Assembly (NCBI GenBank): GCA_028829895.1
Contig: CM054178.1
Location: 91,545,058-91,609,057 of the forward strand
Reading direction: 5' to 3'
Length of the DNA stretch: 64,000 nt
From: Sinotaia quadrata
Lineage: Eukaryota > Mollusca > Gastropoda > Architaenioglossa > Viviparidae
Made by a program: the position numbers and the translations under genes. Below, one piece after another: positions 25,311 to 38,100 of the stretch (position 1 is its first letter; the number at the start of each line of letters is the position of its first letter). Below the pieces are notes generated by a model. That model saw nothing but the letters and a program-made list of their open reading frames with translations. It had not been told where the DNA came from and did not search any database.

Positions 25311-26163
25311 AAAATTATAAAAATGATAAGATTTAAAATCAATAAATTCTTGTATTTATTTGCAATTCTCCTACTAACACATTATTTTCAAACACAATTT
25401 CTTTTCATTTCCAGTTTATCATTTAGGTCTGTTAAGCGGGCTGCTCAAAACGCCAACAAGTCCTGACACATCCAACTACAGTGAATACGCACTAAGATTT
25501 CAGATGTTATGCTTTAATTAAATCTTTAAATATATTTACTATCAAAATAATAAATATTGTTTAATTTACTTATATAATAATGTCCTGATTGCTATTTCCA
25601 AACCGATTTGAAAAGCAATTTTGCGAACCTTGCCTTATGAAACCAACTTCCGGTATAAGAATATGTGAACCAAATTACAATCATCCATCTGCTATGATTT
25701 ATAACTGTATGCCTCCTTTGCTAATATACCGGAATGTGCATTAAATTGACAAAACTTTGAAAATCTGTTGAAACATTCTGTATATGTTATTGTGCAGCGA
25801 GTCATTTCTTTTTCTATTTAAATCGATGTAGTCCAGAACAAGTAGGAATGATTGTAGACTAATTCAGTAATTGATCTGAGGAACCATGTTAGAGACTGAC
25901 AAAAACTTTAGAGTGCTGATACAATTAGAGTATTAACTATGACAACACTTCAGTAAAGTTAAGGTATGAAAATGATAAATAGTGAAAGCGTATCTCTATT
26001 CAGTCTAAGATCAGAATGCCGGTAGGACTTGATGAAATGTTTTAATAAAACAAAAACTATATGTCGTAATGTACATATAATTATAAATTATAAGAAAATA
26101 ATAATAATACCCACACACAGTGTCAATTATATATTTTCTTTACGAATTTCTACGTTTATTACC

Positions 26164-29119
26164 ATGGACGAACTTTTTTCGAAAAGGCTACCTGTCATTC
26201 TCAAATTTCAAGACAGAGAAGAAAGGTGAGTTACATTTCAGGAAATATCTCAGGCTATCTTATCCATGATACAAATAGAATGACGCAGTTGACGCATACC
26301 GTTTAACTGTGTTGTATTATTGTAGCATGATGTCAGTAAAACTCCACAGACTTGAAAATGTCTAAATAAAACATTGATTTATATACAAGAATTTGGGCAC
26401 TTGATTTATACCACAGTATTGAAATATTACTGAATTTACTCATTTACTGATAAAAATAAGAAAAGGAATATTTTTAGCAGCAAGCCCATTATTTTATAAA
26501 TTTGCATATATTCTGATTTAATCTTTTACTAAAATATAAGGGGAAAAATTATTTCTAAATAGTTGATGAATACTATATTAGTATATATTTACGAATAAAA
26601 TTAATTTTATTGGCCTTAGTTATTGCTATGTAGTATGACTATGACTATGAGTATGAATAGTTTTGAAATAAGTTTGTGTTTTCAGAAGAGCATCAGTTGG
26701 CTTAAGAATGGAGCTCCAAACTGTAACAAATCCATTAACAAAGAAGGTAAATTCATTTATTAATACATTTGATTGATTTTACAGTTTTATAGATTATCTT
26801 GTTTTATTCCATTTTCTGAGTTGTTATTGCTATAAATTATACTATATAATTGTAGTATAATTTGAACTTAATAAAAATTCAAACTATAGTTTATGCTAAT
26901 ATCCTTTAGTATATAATAAACACAGTTTTACTGTTAAAATAATTCAATAAAATGTGCATACATTTTTGCAAACTCTATTAAATTTACTTTGTAAATATAA
27001 AATTCAGAATTTTGTGTGCTTTAGAAACACACAGTTTGTAATAGATAATAGAATAGGAGGAGATAACTAATTCAAGACCAAATGAAGGGGAATTTAGGCC
27101 ATCCATGCAAATGAACTTAGTCACTAGATTCTGAATAATGTACATAAAATTTTAAAGTCTTGGATATTGGATATTGCAATATACACAATCGCAGCAGCAT
27201 ATTTCTGTGACATTTTTCATGTTACCAATGTATACAAAGATTGATGATAACATAGAGAACCAAAAGGTCGACACTTGATTAAAGCTGAAGAAACCAAGCT
27301 CTGAACAAATCTCTTGCGTTATTGCAGGCCTGAACTGCACACAGAACAAAAAACCAGGCTTGACCAGACTATAGAACATTTTAGCCACTTTGTATTGTCA
27401 TATGGTGATCTCATTCATCTTTGAGAGCTTTGGTTTCTAATCCATTTTAACCCTAAAAAAATATCATGTACCTAATAGTAATACTAATAGACAAGTTATT
27501 TGTAAATTGCATTACTCTTACGAACTATGTGTGATCTACACCCATAAAATTATTAATATTCATAAACTTATAAAGCCCACTTAAATCATTCTATATATTA
27601 TTAGTGGTGCTTATAAAATAATCATCACATAAAATAAAGTTAAAATTACTAATTATTTCAACTTTATATAAAAATATTTCCTAGTAATTGTTTGCCTGAA
27701 AAACTATTCTGAATATCCAATGACTTTTAACTTGTCTTCATCAGTCTTAAAAGCACATTTCTCCATCACAGTTATTTGCAAAGTATTATCATAGTAATGT
27801 CAACTTTCTAAGTCTAACCAGTTCATTTACTTATTACTGATCTAAAAGTAAAAGCAGTGATGTACACCTTCTCATATAGCCTTTGTGAAGATGGAATCTT
27901 AGAGATGAAAAATAATTGCTAATAAAATAAAGATAATATTATTATTAATAATCATTTCCCCCTTTTTGCCTATGTCTATTCAAACCAGTTTAATTTAATT
28001 GTATGTCTTTCACCTTCTATCTCAGAATCCAAATCAAGTAAATAAATAAAAATAATATGTATGACTAGGGCATTGGCTTATGGCAAATCTTGAACAGCAG
28101 CATCTCTAAAGTTACTGCTGGATTTTGCTAAAACTTTAAAAGATAATTCTGAGTATATGTAGAAGGGGTGCACAAACTGCTTCCCGCGGGCCGCATGTGG
28201 TCCAAGACAGGGCTCTACGTGGCCCCTGGAGGACTTTTGGATGTTACCATTATTACGAATGTACAGCACATTATTTCATTATTTGTGTTATTTTTTTCTA
28301 TTGAGCCATCCATGTGGTAGCCCGCCATGCACTATCAATTGGAAATGTGGCCCTCTAGCCTAAAAAGTTTGTGCACCCCTGATATATAGAGATGTGATTG
28401 TTAGTTAAAACAGTCCATTAAAAGTAAATTCAGTGATTAAGCACCACAAATATGTGTCAGTTTTATATATTATTTCAGAATTTAGTTAAACAGTACATAA
28501 CAAAGATCCTATTTTTTGTTATTACTATTAACTAATACTAATAGGCAAATTATGATTGATATTTTGTGTATGTGTGTATATTGTTTTCCTTACACACAGT
28601 ATGATTTTCATTTGATTATGCTTTGGAAAAAGTAAAAACAATAAATTAATTAACTGTTACATTGTTTTGAACAGTTTAAAGTACAATAGTTCTCATATTT
28701 AATATATTTCTAATGATTACCTTAACCAGAGTTAATGTGTGTGTGTGTAATTGATTGTATGTCTTAGGCATAACCATAAAATGGTTAGTACTCTCTAAAT
28801 ATAATAAAAAATTAAAAAATATATTAATGTTACTTATTATTATTTAAATATTTATTTTAGGAGTTAGTGGTTCGGCTAACAGATGAAAAGGATCTTTTCT
28901 TTCTTTACACATTACGGCTGGGAGAAGAAGACTTCCAAAGGTATACTTTCAAATATTATTTCATTACAGATTTCTAATAATAATAATGTGACTCCATTCA
29001 TTATTTGATGCTTTTTGCAACATAATGCATAAACAGTAATTAATTTTCTGAATTATATAAAGATAATTAACTCTCTTATATCAGAGCAGATACATGTGTG
29101 TATATATACACACACATAG

Positions 29120-29154
<35 letters not shown>

Positions 29155-32100
29155 TTTGGGGGTTGGGAAGGATGGAAGATGTGTGTGAGTTGGTTAGATT
29201 CTTACATGTGTCAGTAAACTTTAACAACCATGTTCACCAGTCAAGAAATAATTATAATCTCTTTATATATTTTATTTTATTTATTTTTAAATTACTATTG
29301 TTTTTATATTCATCACAAGTAATTAGTATTTCACTCGTATATAAGTATTATATGTTGGATTTGTGATTATTAATAATAATTAGGTTTTATTACAATATGT
29401 ATTCCTAAAAAATTCTTGAACAGATACTGTAACCTAATGTGTAAATGCTGTCATTGCTATCTCTTAGATACCATTGAGCATTTATTTGTTATTTCTCTTT
29501 GCAGTTTGAAGTGTCAGCAAGGCTTGCTGGTGGATTTTGGTGCATTTCCACAAAAGTTCATTGACCTTTTGGAAATGTGCATACAGGAGGAACACCGAGA
29601 TTGTCCAAAGTTAGACTGAGACATTTAGAAGAATAGTTATTTTTGTTTTTGTTTGTTTTTTCCAATGGTTTTTTCTTGAGTTGTGAGTGTTTAAGTTGGT
29701 TCTTGTTTAACATTATTCTTTATTTTATGTTAAAACTGTTCAGGTTCTTTATAATTGTTAACAGGGTTCATAGCAACCTTGAAAAGCCCTTGGAAAATGA
29801 GAACTATCTTCAAAAATACTTGAATTTTGTTTTGTCCTTGAAAAGCATTTGAATTTGCTTATAAACCCTAGAATTAGTTGAGAATTTCTTGATTTTTGAA
29901 GAAATATCCCACTCCCTTTCTCTCTCTAGTTTGTTTATTTGAAATACAATGCTGTGAAAACATTTACAAGTCATTTCACCACCGCTTGAGTTTTTGATAA
30001 TTTGGCATTCACTTTGGTTGTTTTCAGTATCTCATTCAAAAGCCTGAGATAGTCTACAGAGAATTTCAGCTTGGAGCATTAAGAACATTTGGAAGCTATA
30101 TAACTAATTTACAACATAATATTTTAATTCTGGAATAGGACTTCACTAGAATGGTAGCCTTTTTGAATTTTGTTGTTTGGTTAGTTCATAAAAATTTTTC
30201 CAAAAAATGTAAGGCAGTTTCCAATCTCTGAAGATCATATAATGACATCTGTGAATTTTAGGTTTTAAACCATCATACTTAGCCATCAGATTTGATTTCC
30301 TTTAACATATGGAAGGATAATGTTTTATTATGTTGTTTTACTGCTCTTAATGAATATTTGTTTGAAGCACTGTGTGAACTGAAATGCATCAAAAAATAAA
30401 GATGAAAATGGGAAATCCTACTGAAGTGTTTCTTAAGATGAAAGCTTTTGAGCAGATTGTTTTGTTGCATTATTGAATATTAGATTATGGTCACTGACAT
30501 TTTAAAAAAATTGTAAACAATTAAAGAATTATGTTTGTCATTATACTGATTCACTGTTATTCCAATTTGCATTATGTGGACAGTTCATTATAATAAATTT
30601 TAAATTTTCACAACACTGTGATAGATGAGAGTATTTGTATTGACAGTAATTATCATCTGATTCTTTGTGCACTAGTTCACAGAATTTGTACTTTGGTTTT
30701 CAAATTTTGACATGTTATTATAGACTGACAATAACGTCATCCATCATTCTGCTATATCATATTTCAGATTCTAGCTCATATATGACTGAAATTTACTAGT
30801 TTCTTTCCATATGAACTAATCATGTATAAATGCTTTTATTATCCACTTTTATTTATTATCTTGATGAAGATTGATCACCTTATATGTTTAACATTCAAAA
30901 TTAAGTTGTTTAAAATATTTTAATAATTGATAATCATAATTTTATTTTCATTAGTTTGTGTTTGAAATTTTTATTTTATGCAACTTTATTCTTCAGGTTT
31001 GTCATACATTTCACAACACAGAGTTCAATCACAGGTGAAAAATCAATTGCTATGTTCAACATTGTAGAAACCAACCCCTTTAAACATCTTATTCATCTCT
31101 CTCTGAAGTTTGTGCCTGGTTCTGATTCAGACATCAAAAAGTACCTGGCTGACTGTCTGAAACAACTGAAGGTAGATTATAGTTGAATAGGTTCATACAA
31201 TTTATTCTGTTTGTATTGAGCAGTAATATATATAATTCTCTTTATTTGGCCTAAGCTGCTGTGATTTGAATTATTATTATTTTTTTGACAAAAGAGCAAT
31301 ACTTAACTGTATTTTAAGCATCCCTAATTATCGTATTTAACAAAGACATGGTAATTATTATATAGATGAAACCTGATATACTTGTGCATGTAACCTTTAG
31401 ATCAATACAGTGATAGTTTAAGTTGACCAGTTAAAAGACTGGTAACAGCTTTCTGTAAATTATTCCTTTTGTGAATAGTAAATCACTGCTTGTTTATCTT
31501 TATTAATCCCATTTTTCTAGTACCTTAAAATGACCTCCACACCCTAATTATCTTTCTGTGTCACAATTGCATGTCCAGTACAACTTTAAATTCACATCTT
31601 AAACATCATTAGAGACTTTTTACACATATTCTCAATAGGGTATCACACTAAATCTGAGTGTGTGCATCCTTAATTAGTAGTTTAATATATTTGTAAAAGA
31701 ATTTATTTTATTTTCTTTCCAAGTATTTTGTTTGTATATGGTTTTGACTTTGTAACTGTTGTAATGTTCGGGCAGGACACAAATAGTTTACTGCAGCAGA
31801 AACTGGAACATACAAGCACAGATCTTTCACAGCGGCTTCGACAAGCCCAAGATGTAAGAATTTATTTTAGCTTTTTAATATTCATTTTTCAATAACATAT
31901 CATATTTGAATAATCAGTATCACAGTTGATAACATTTAATTGATAAATGAATGCAATTTATTTGAAAAACAGTTGCTGAAGGTTATTTAGGGACAATTCT
32001 CACAAAAAATGTCAAAGCTTGAACTATGAATAATGTCACTTCTGAGGATACAAAGATGTATTGAGTATTGGTTCAATAACATAAGTAACAAATGTTTTGA

Positions 32101-35100
32101 TTGTCCAAAATTTATTCATTTTTTCAAGTTATTATCATCAAAAACCTCAGAACTGGAGTCTTTGAAATCTGAATGGAACTCTCGCATGGCAGATCTGAAA
32201 GCTCGCAACAAAGAGGAGCTGTCTACAGAAAAAGAAAAGGCTTTGCAGGCAAGTACTCATGTATATGCTGTCATTATATTTATACAGTCAGTATATTTAG
32301 ACATTCAGTAAACAGTCAGTATTCTCATCTGTTTACACAATACATTTTACTCAAAATAACTTTAAGTATCTTCGACACTGGAATAGCATGTGTATGCATG
32401 CCCACTTATTAATTGTCCTTGCACTGACAACTCTACTGTTAGGATTCAAGAAATGTAAACCAAGTTTGTTATATCAATCCGTTTCAGTATCTTAAATTTA
32501 CCTGGCCTTCGAAATGCCTCAATAAAATTTTCATTTGGTAAATTGCTATTGAATGTGAAGCAGAATGAGAAAACTGGATAGAGAGTAGAGAAATCATAGT
32601 CTTCAAGCAGTGATTCTCCAAGAATAAAACTATTTTAGGAAAGCTGTAATGGTCAAAATATCTCAAGTCTCAGACATCAATAAATATTAGCTTTTATCAG
32701 CAGAAATAGTTTTCAAATAGAAATCTAAGAGGAACAACTTCTCAAAATGGTGCTCAGCTGACTACTGATCATCCTTGAATAATTTTTGAACTAGATCAGT
32801 TAAATTGTTTGCCTGTTTTTGTTTTATTGATTGATTGCCAAACCAGAAGTTTTATATATTGAACTCAAAGGTTCATTATGTATTTTCTTGGGAATTAAAT
32901 TTATCCTGAAGTGCATGTTTCCATTGGTGCTGATTCTCCTGCAGAGGGTTGTTTTTAATGTCAGCATGTAAAGTGGATTCCCATAAGTTAAAACAATATT
33001 ATTTGAAAAATATAAGTCTACAGAATATTTGAGACTTTAATGTTTATTTACAGCTACAAAACAGCCTGCAACAGCGACAGGAGCGAGATAGGCGAGAATT
33101 GGAACAAGCACACACAAAGATTGTTAAGCAGTTGGAAGGGAGGTTGTATGAACTTGAAACTACAAATAAGGTGTGTAGATATATAGCTATTTTATTTTTC
33201 TTGCCAGTTACAAGCAGTGAACCAACACATAACAACTTTGTTCCATTTTATAAATATGGCCACTGAGAATTGTGTTGCTGAATGGTTCATGATAAATCAT
33301 ACATCCGTGTATAAGTTAAGTCATGATATGTGAGATTATGGCCATTATGCAAACACTTGGGGTCCTATGACACTCTTGACAGTCCATGTTAAATTATGCC
33401 GCTTGAGCTGGTCGTTGTAAGGGATTCATAGTACTACTTTCAATAATAAATATTGCTGGTCGTTGTAAGGGATTCATAGTACTACTTTCAGTAATAAATA
33501 TTGCTGGTCATTGTAAGGGATTCATAGTACTACTATCAATAATAAATATTGCTGGTCGTTGTAAGGGATTCATAGTACTTTCAATAATAAATATTGCTGG
33601 TAGTTGTAAGGGATTCATAGTACTTTCAATAATAAATATTGCTGGTCGTTGTAAGGGATTCATAGTACTTTCAATAATAAATATTGCTGGTCGTTGTAAG
33701 GGATTCATAGTACTTTCAATAATAAATATTGCTGGTCGTTGTAAGGGATTCATAGTACTTTCAGTAATAAATATTGCTGGTCATTGTAAGGGATTCATAG
33801 TACTACTTTCAATAATAAATATTGCTGGTCATTGTAAGGGATTCATACTACTACTTTCAATAATAAATATTGCTGGTCATTGTAAGGGATTCATAGTACT
33901 TTCAATAATAAATATTGCTTGTCGTTGTAAGGGATTCATAGTACTTTCAATAATAAATATTGCTGGTCGTTGTAAGGGATTCATAGTACTTTCAGTAATA
34001 AATATTGCTGGTCATTGTAAGGGATTCATAGTACTACTTTCAATAATAAATATTGCTGGTCATTGTAAGGGATTCATACTACTACTTTCAATAATAAATA
34101 TTGCTGGTCATTGTAAGGGATTCATAGTACTACTTTCAATAATAAATATTGCTGGTAGTTGTAAGGGATTCATAGTACTACTTTCAATAATAAATATTGC
34201 TGAGCTGTTTCATAAACTCATAATTCTGATTAAATAACTGAAATTGATAATTCTTAAAAGAAAGCATGATTATATTTTTATATCTGGTCTTCATTCTTCA
34301 TTGCTTGTACATCTAGTTGAAATGCAATTTCCTTTTATTCACATCTTGCCGCATCTTCCTGATGTGCTAATTATCTGCCCTTGTCTCTACTTTTCTTTTT
34401 TCTTTTAAAATGTGTTTTTGCTCATTGATACATTTTGATTTCTACTTACCATAAATGTAATTTAGTCATAAATGGGAGTCAGTATATCTTGTACTCAGAT
34501 TGGAATTAGGTTAGAGAGTTGAGATTGGTCTTGTAATAATTTCTTAATTTAATAAGAGTTATATTTATTTCCTTATTTAGTGTTTACTTTGACTTTTAAT
34601 GTTTTCAGGAACTGACAGACAAGAAATACAAATCTGAAGGACAGATCCGAGAACTTAAAGCCAAATTAGCAGTACTTGAAGAGGAATCATCTCGTACAAA
34701 GCAAGAATTTGCTTCCCTTAGGAAACAGAACACATCGCTTGATTCGGATTTTCATGAGAAGGAAAAAGTATGTCTTTTTTAAATCCAGGTTTCACTTCTA
34801 ACTTTGTAAATTAAGAAAAGATTAAGAATTTTTAGCTGTATTTGAAATATTTACCATTTTACCAAAAAAATTTAATATGCAAAATAAGTGGACATTATTT
34901 TGATTGAATCTCACTCAAACAATCATCAGACAATACATTTGCACATAGTGTAGCACACTCCTTTGCCCTCTGTCAAACTTTGAATGTTATCACACATTTT
35001 CATGTACATCAGGAAGGACATCATTATAAACAAAAGTAACTAAAAGTCCAGCCAGGTAACCATTCACATGGATATTATCAGGCTTATAATAGCTTCAAAA

Positions 35101-38100
35101 AATATAACTAAAAGTCAGCCAGCTAACATTGTTAAAGATTACATGCACATTCAACATCACCTGGCTTATAATAGCTCGACAAAGCTAGCTAAAAGTCCAG
35201 CCAGCGGAGAAATGTTCACATTTAAAGATCACATGCACATTGGACACCACCGGTTTTATAATAGCCCGAATGGAGGTAACTAAATAGTTCATCCAGCTTG
35301 CAAATGTTTAGTTTATTAATAAATATGAATTTGGTTAATTGGAAATTTATAAATATTTAATTCTGGAGTGACAAAATTATCCATCACTTGATAGTCACAG
35401 ACTAATCCCTGAAACTTTCATGACTAGATTGTTAAATTAAAAGTTAATGTTTGTATCTCTCCCTCTCTCTCTTCCTCTGTTCACAAATGCATAAGTGCAT
35501 TTTAATTTAGCATTGCAAATAGGAATCCAGATTACGGTGAAGTAATTCTGAAAATTCAGTGTGCTAAGTAATTGTAAAACTTAAATTCAGTTTATTAACA
35601 GTCTGTGACAGTCAGGAATGATAATATTTTATGATGTTGACTTGCAGTTAGTAAGTCATCTGCAAACCCGCATTGCTGTACTAGAGCAAGAAGTAAGGGA
35701 CAAAGAAAAGCTGCTTGAACGTTCCAACGAACTTCTTCACTCACAGCAGGAATCTAAGGTAGGTTGTTTTTTAAGAAATACACACTATTTTTGGTTATTT
35801 TTATTTAGAAATTTTTGAATTTTCTTAGCTAGAATTAAAAAAATAAAATGCTCAGTAAATTTGAATTTGATAAAATTTGAGATAATTCTCACATTCTTTT
35901 TTTTTTTTTTTACAAAAGAGAAATAATGATTTAGCACACATTAACTTAATAACTTATTTTGTTTATATTTTCAGACTTCCTATAATTAAACCAGGTTTGT
36001 GTTCCTCTGATGAAATCGTAGATTTCAAATTTGTGGTTGAATTGTTTCTTTTTTTCTGTTTTTCACAATATTTACCTTGGGTACATTTTAGCTGTCACGC
36101 TAATATAAAAGCTGTGTTCATTTTGCAAGATAATAGCCTAGCATTCTGCCTATGTCAGAAAGGAAATGATCAAATCTGAAAAATACACCTTCTAGAAACT
36201 GGAAATTCTGCACTCATATTATGATTGCAGACATTTCTTTCTTTTCACTTTCATGCTTGCTTGCTGTAATGGTCAAAATATCTCACTTCATTTTTGAGAA
36301 CCAGCCTTTTTGTTTGGCCTTTTTGGATTTTTTTATTCTTTTTTTTTTTTCTCTTTCTGACTATTGATAGTGATTAGTTTGTCTTGGTTTGTTTTCCTGG
36401 CATTTAGGAGTGTTGTTTTTCTATCACACAACCAGTAAGTTTACTGTAGGCGTCAAACAGGAGCCTGGCATTTACAGTTCAATTCAAAGACCTATATAGC
36501 CTTAAAGAGAGAGCATTGATAAAGAACTTTCCCAAGAGCACCTGTGTCTCCTAGCTAGCAGCATTTCTCATTCAGCACAAGTAAACAAAACATTTTGTCA
36601 AGTCAGGGCTATGCAGTTTCAATTTTAACTATTCTGATGGCAATCTGGCTGATGGTGCATTTTTCCTTGTGGCTGTCCAAAATAGTATTTTGATTCCCAC
36701 TCGCTGAATTTGTTCAGATTGAATGTTTTGTAAGAGAAATTAGCACTTAAATGCCAGGTTACTCTCATGTCATTATATGTTTGGTAAATTATGTTGATGG
36801 TAGATATTTTCAGAGTATGCACAGGCAGAAATGTCACATTACACACTGGTTAAAATAGCTTGATTTTTTTAGATATCTTGAGATAGGATATGAGAGAGAG
36901 CAACATTCCTATGGCAGATTGGTTTGATGTTTTTTATAAGGTCAAATTTGGCATTGGTCTGGTCATTCCATGAAAACTAGCAGAGACTCGAGCCAGATGC
37001 TGAAGTGCACTGTCAAAGAAACCACCCTAGTACACATGCCACTGAACAAACTGTGATTACAGCCTCTAGTACCAAACCTCTGGTCACACTGAACAAACTG
37101 TGATTACAGCCTCTAGTACCAACTCTCTGGTCACACTGAACAAACTGTGATTACAACCTCTAGTACCAAACCTCTGGTCACACTGAACAAACTGTGATTA
37201 CAACCTCTAGTACCAAACCTCTGTTCACACTGAACAAACTGTGATTACAACCTCTAGTACCAAACCTCTGGTCACACTGAACAAACTGTGATTACAACCT
37301 CTAGTACCAAACCTCTGGTCACACTGAACAAACTGTGATTACAACCTCTAGTACCAAAGCTCATCTTCTATAGTATGCGAATCTGATTGTTTGATTGAAA
37401 ATGAATTTTTCTACATAATAAAGTTTTCCAAGAAAACTGACCACATGAACATTTAAGAGACCCTCCCAGCTTCACTTTTCAAAACCTACTAGGGGACATT
37501 ACTTTTGGATTAAACTGGAATAGCTTTTTATCTTTTATTGACTCTGGCTCATATGTGTTTGATTTCATGCGATGGAAGTGGTTTTCACATGCACATGTTG
37601 AACCGAACAAAGCGAGAAAGCATTTTGAGGAACAAGTAAGATTTGGATACTGAGTGTGAAGAAGACCATATTTGTAGAAGTCCATCAGATTCCTGTTTAA
37701 AAACTGACTCTTGACATCAAAGTCACTTTGCAATTCATTCAATTCTATTTGAAGCCCCATAGGTGCACCAGCAGGATCCATGTTAAAAGGCAATGAAAAA
37801 ATTTTCAGCCTGTCTTCACAAGCATGGAAGTCTATAAATCTTGTAGCAAATTCTTCTTGAATATGTTTTAGCTCACTGACAAAGAATTCCCGGTTAATGG
37901 TTGAAATATACAACTGTCTTGGCATCATCACACTTGGGCTTGCAGACTTAGTTTTATGCTAGAGATCTTGTCCCCATTTTGCTGCCAGCTGTCCTGACAG
38001 ATTGATTGTATGAAAGAAATTGTTTTCTTTCTATTAATATAAAATAAGTTGTCCAAATACCCACTTCTCATGTTTGATTCTTTCTCCCTCTTAGTCTGGT

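Larger units (their letters stand above)
26164..31171 (+). other. SASS6: SASS6 exons 1-5: N-terminal head domain with PISA motif
   Basis: Residues 1-161. Visible conserved blocks are '[17 protein letters not shown]', '[19 protein letters not shown]', '[18 protein letters not shown]' and '[13 protein letters not shown]'. The phenylalanine of NPFKHL falls at residue 131, the position described in vertebrate SAS-6 as the key head-to-head contact. The exon 4 donor (AAA then GTTAGA) is weak by consensus but is the only one that keeps phase and homology. Confidence 0.93.

Noticed and set aside
26029..26163. Upstream in-frame ATG for SASS6 adding 45 residues
   Set aside because: The extra residues are AT-rich-encoded and unlike SAS-6. 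The ATG at 26164 has an ideal ACCATGG context and matches the family start.
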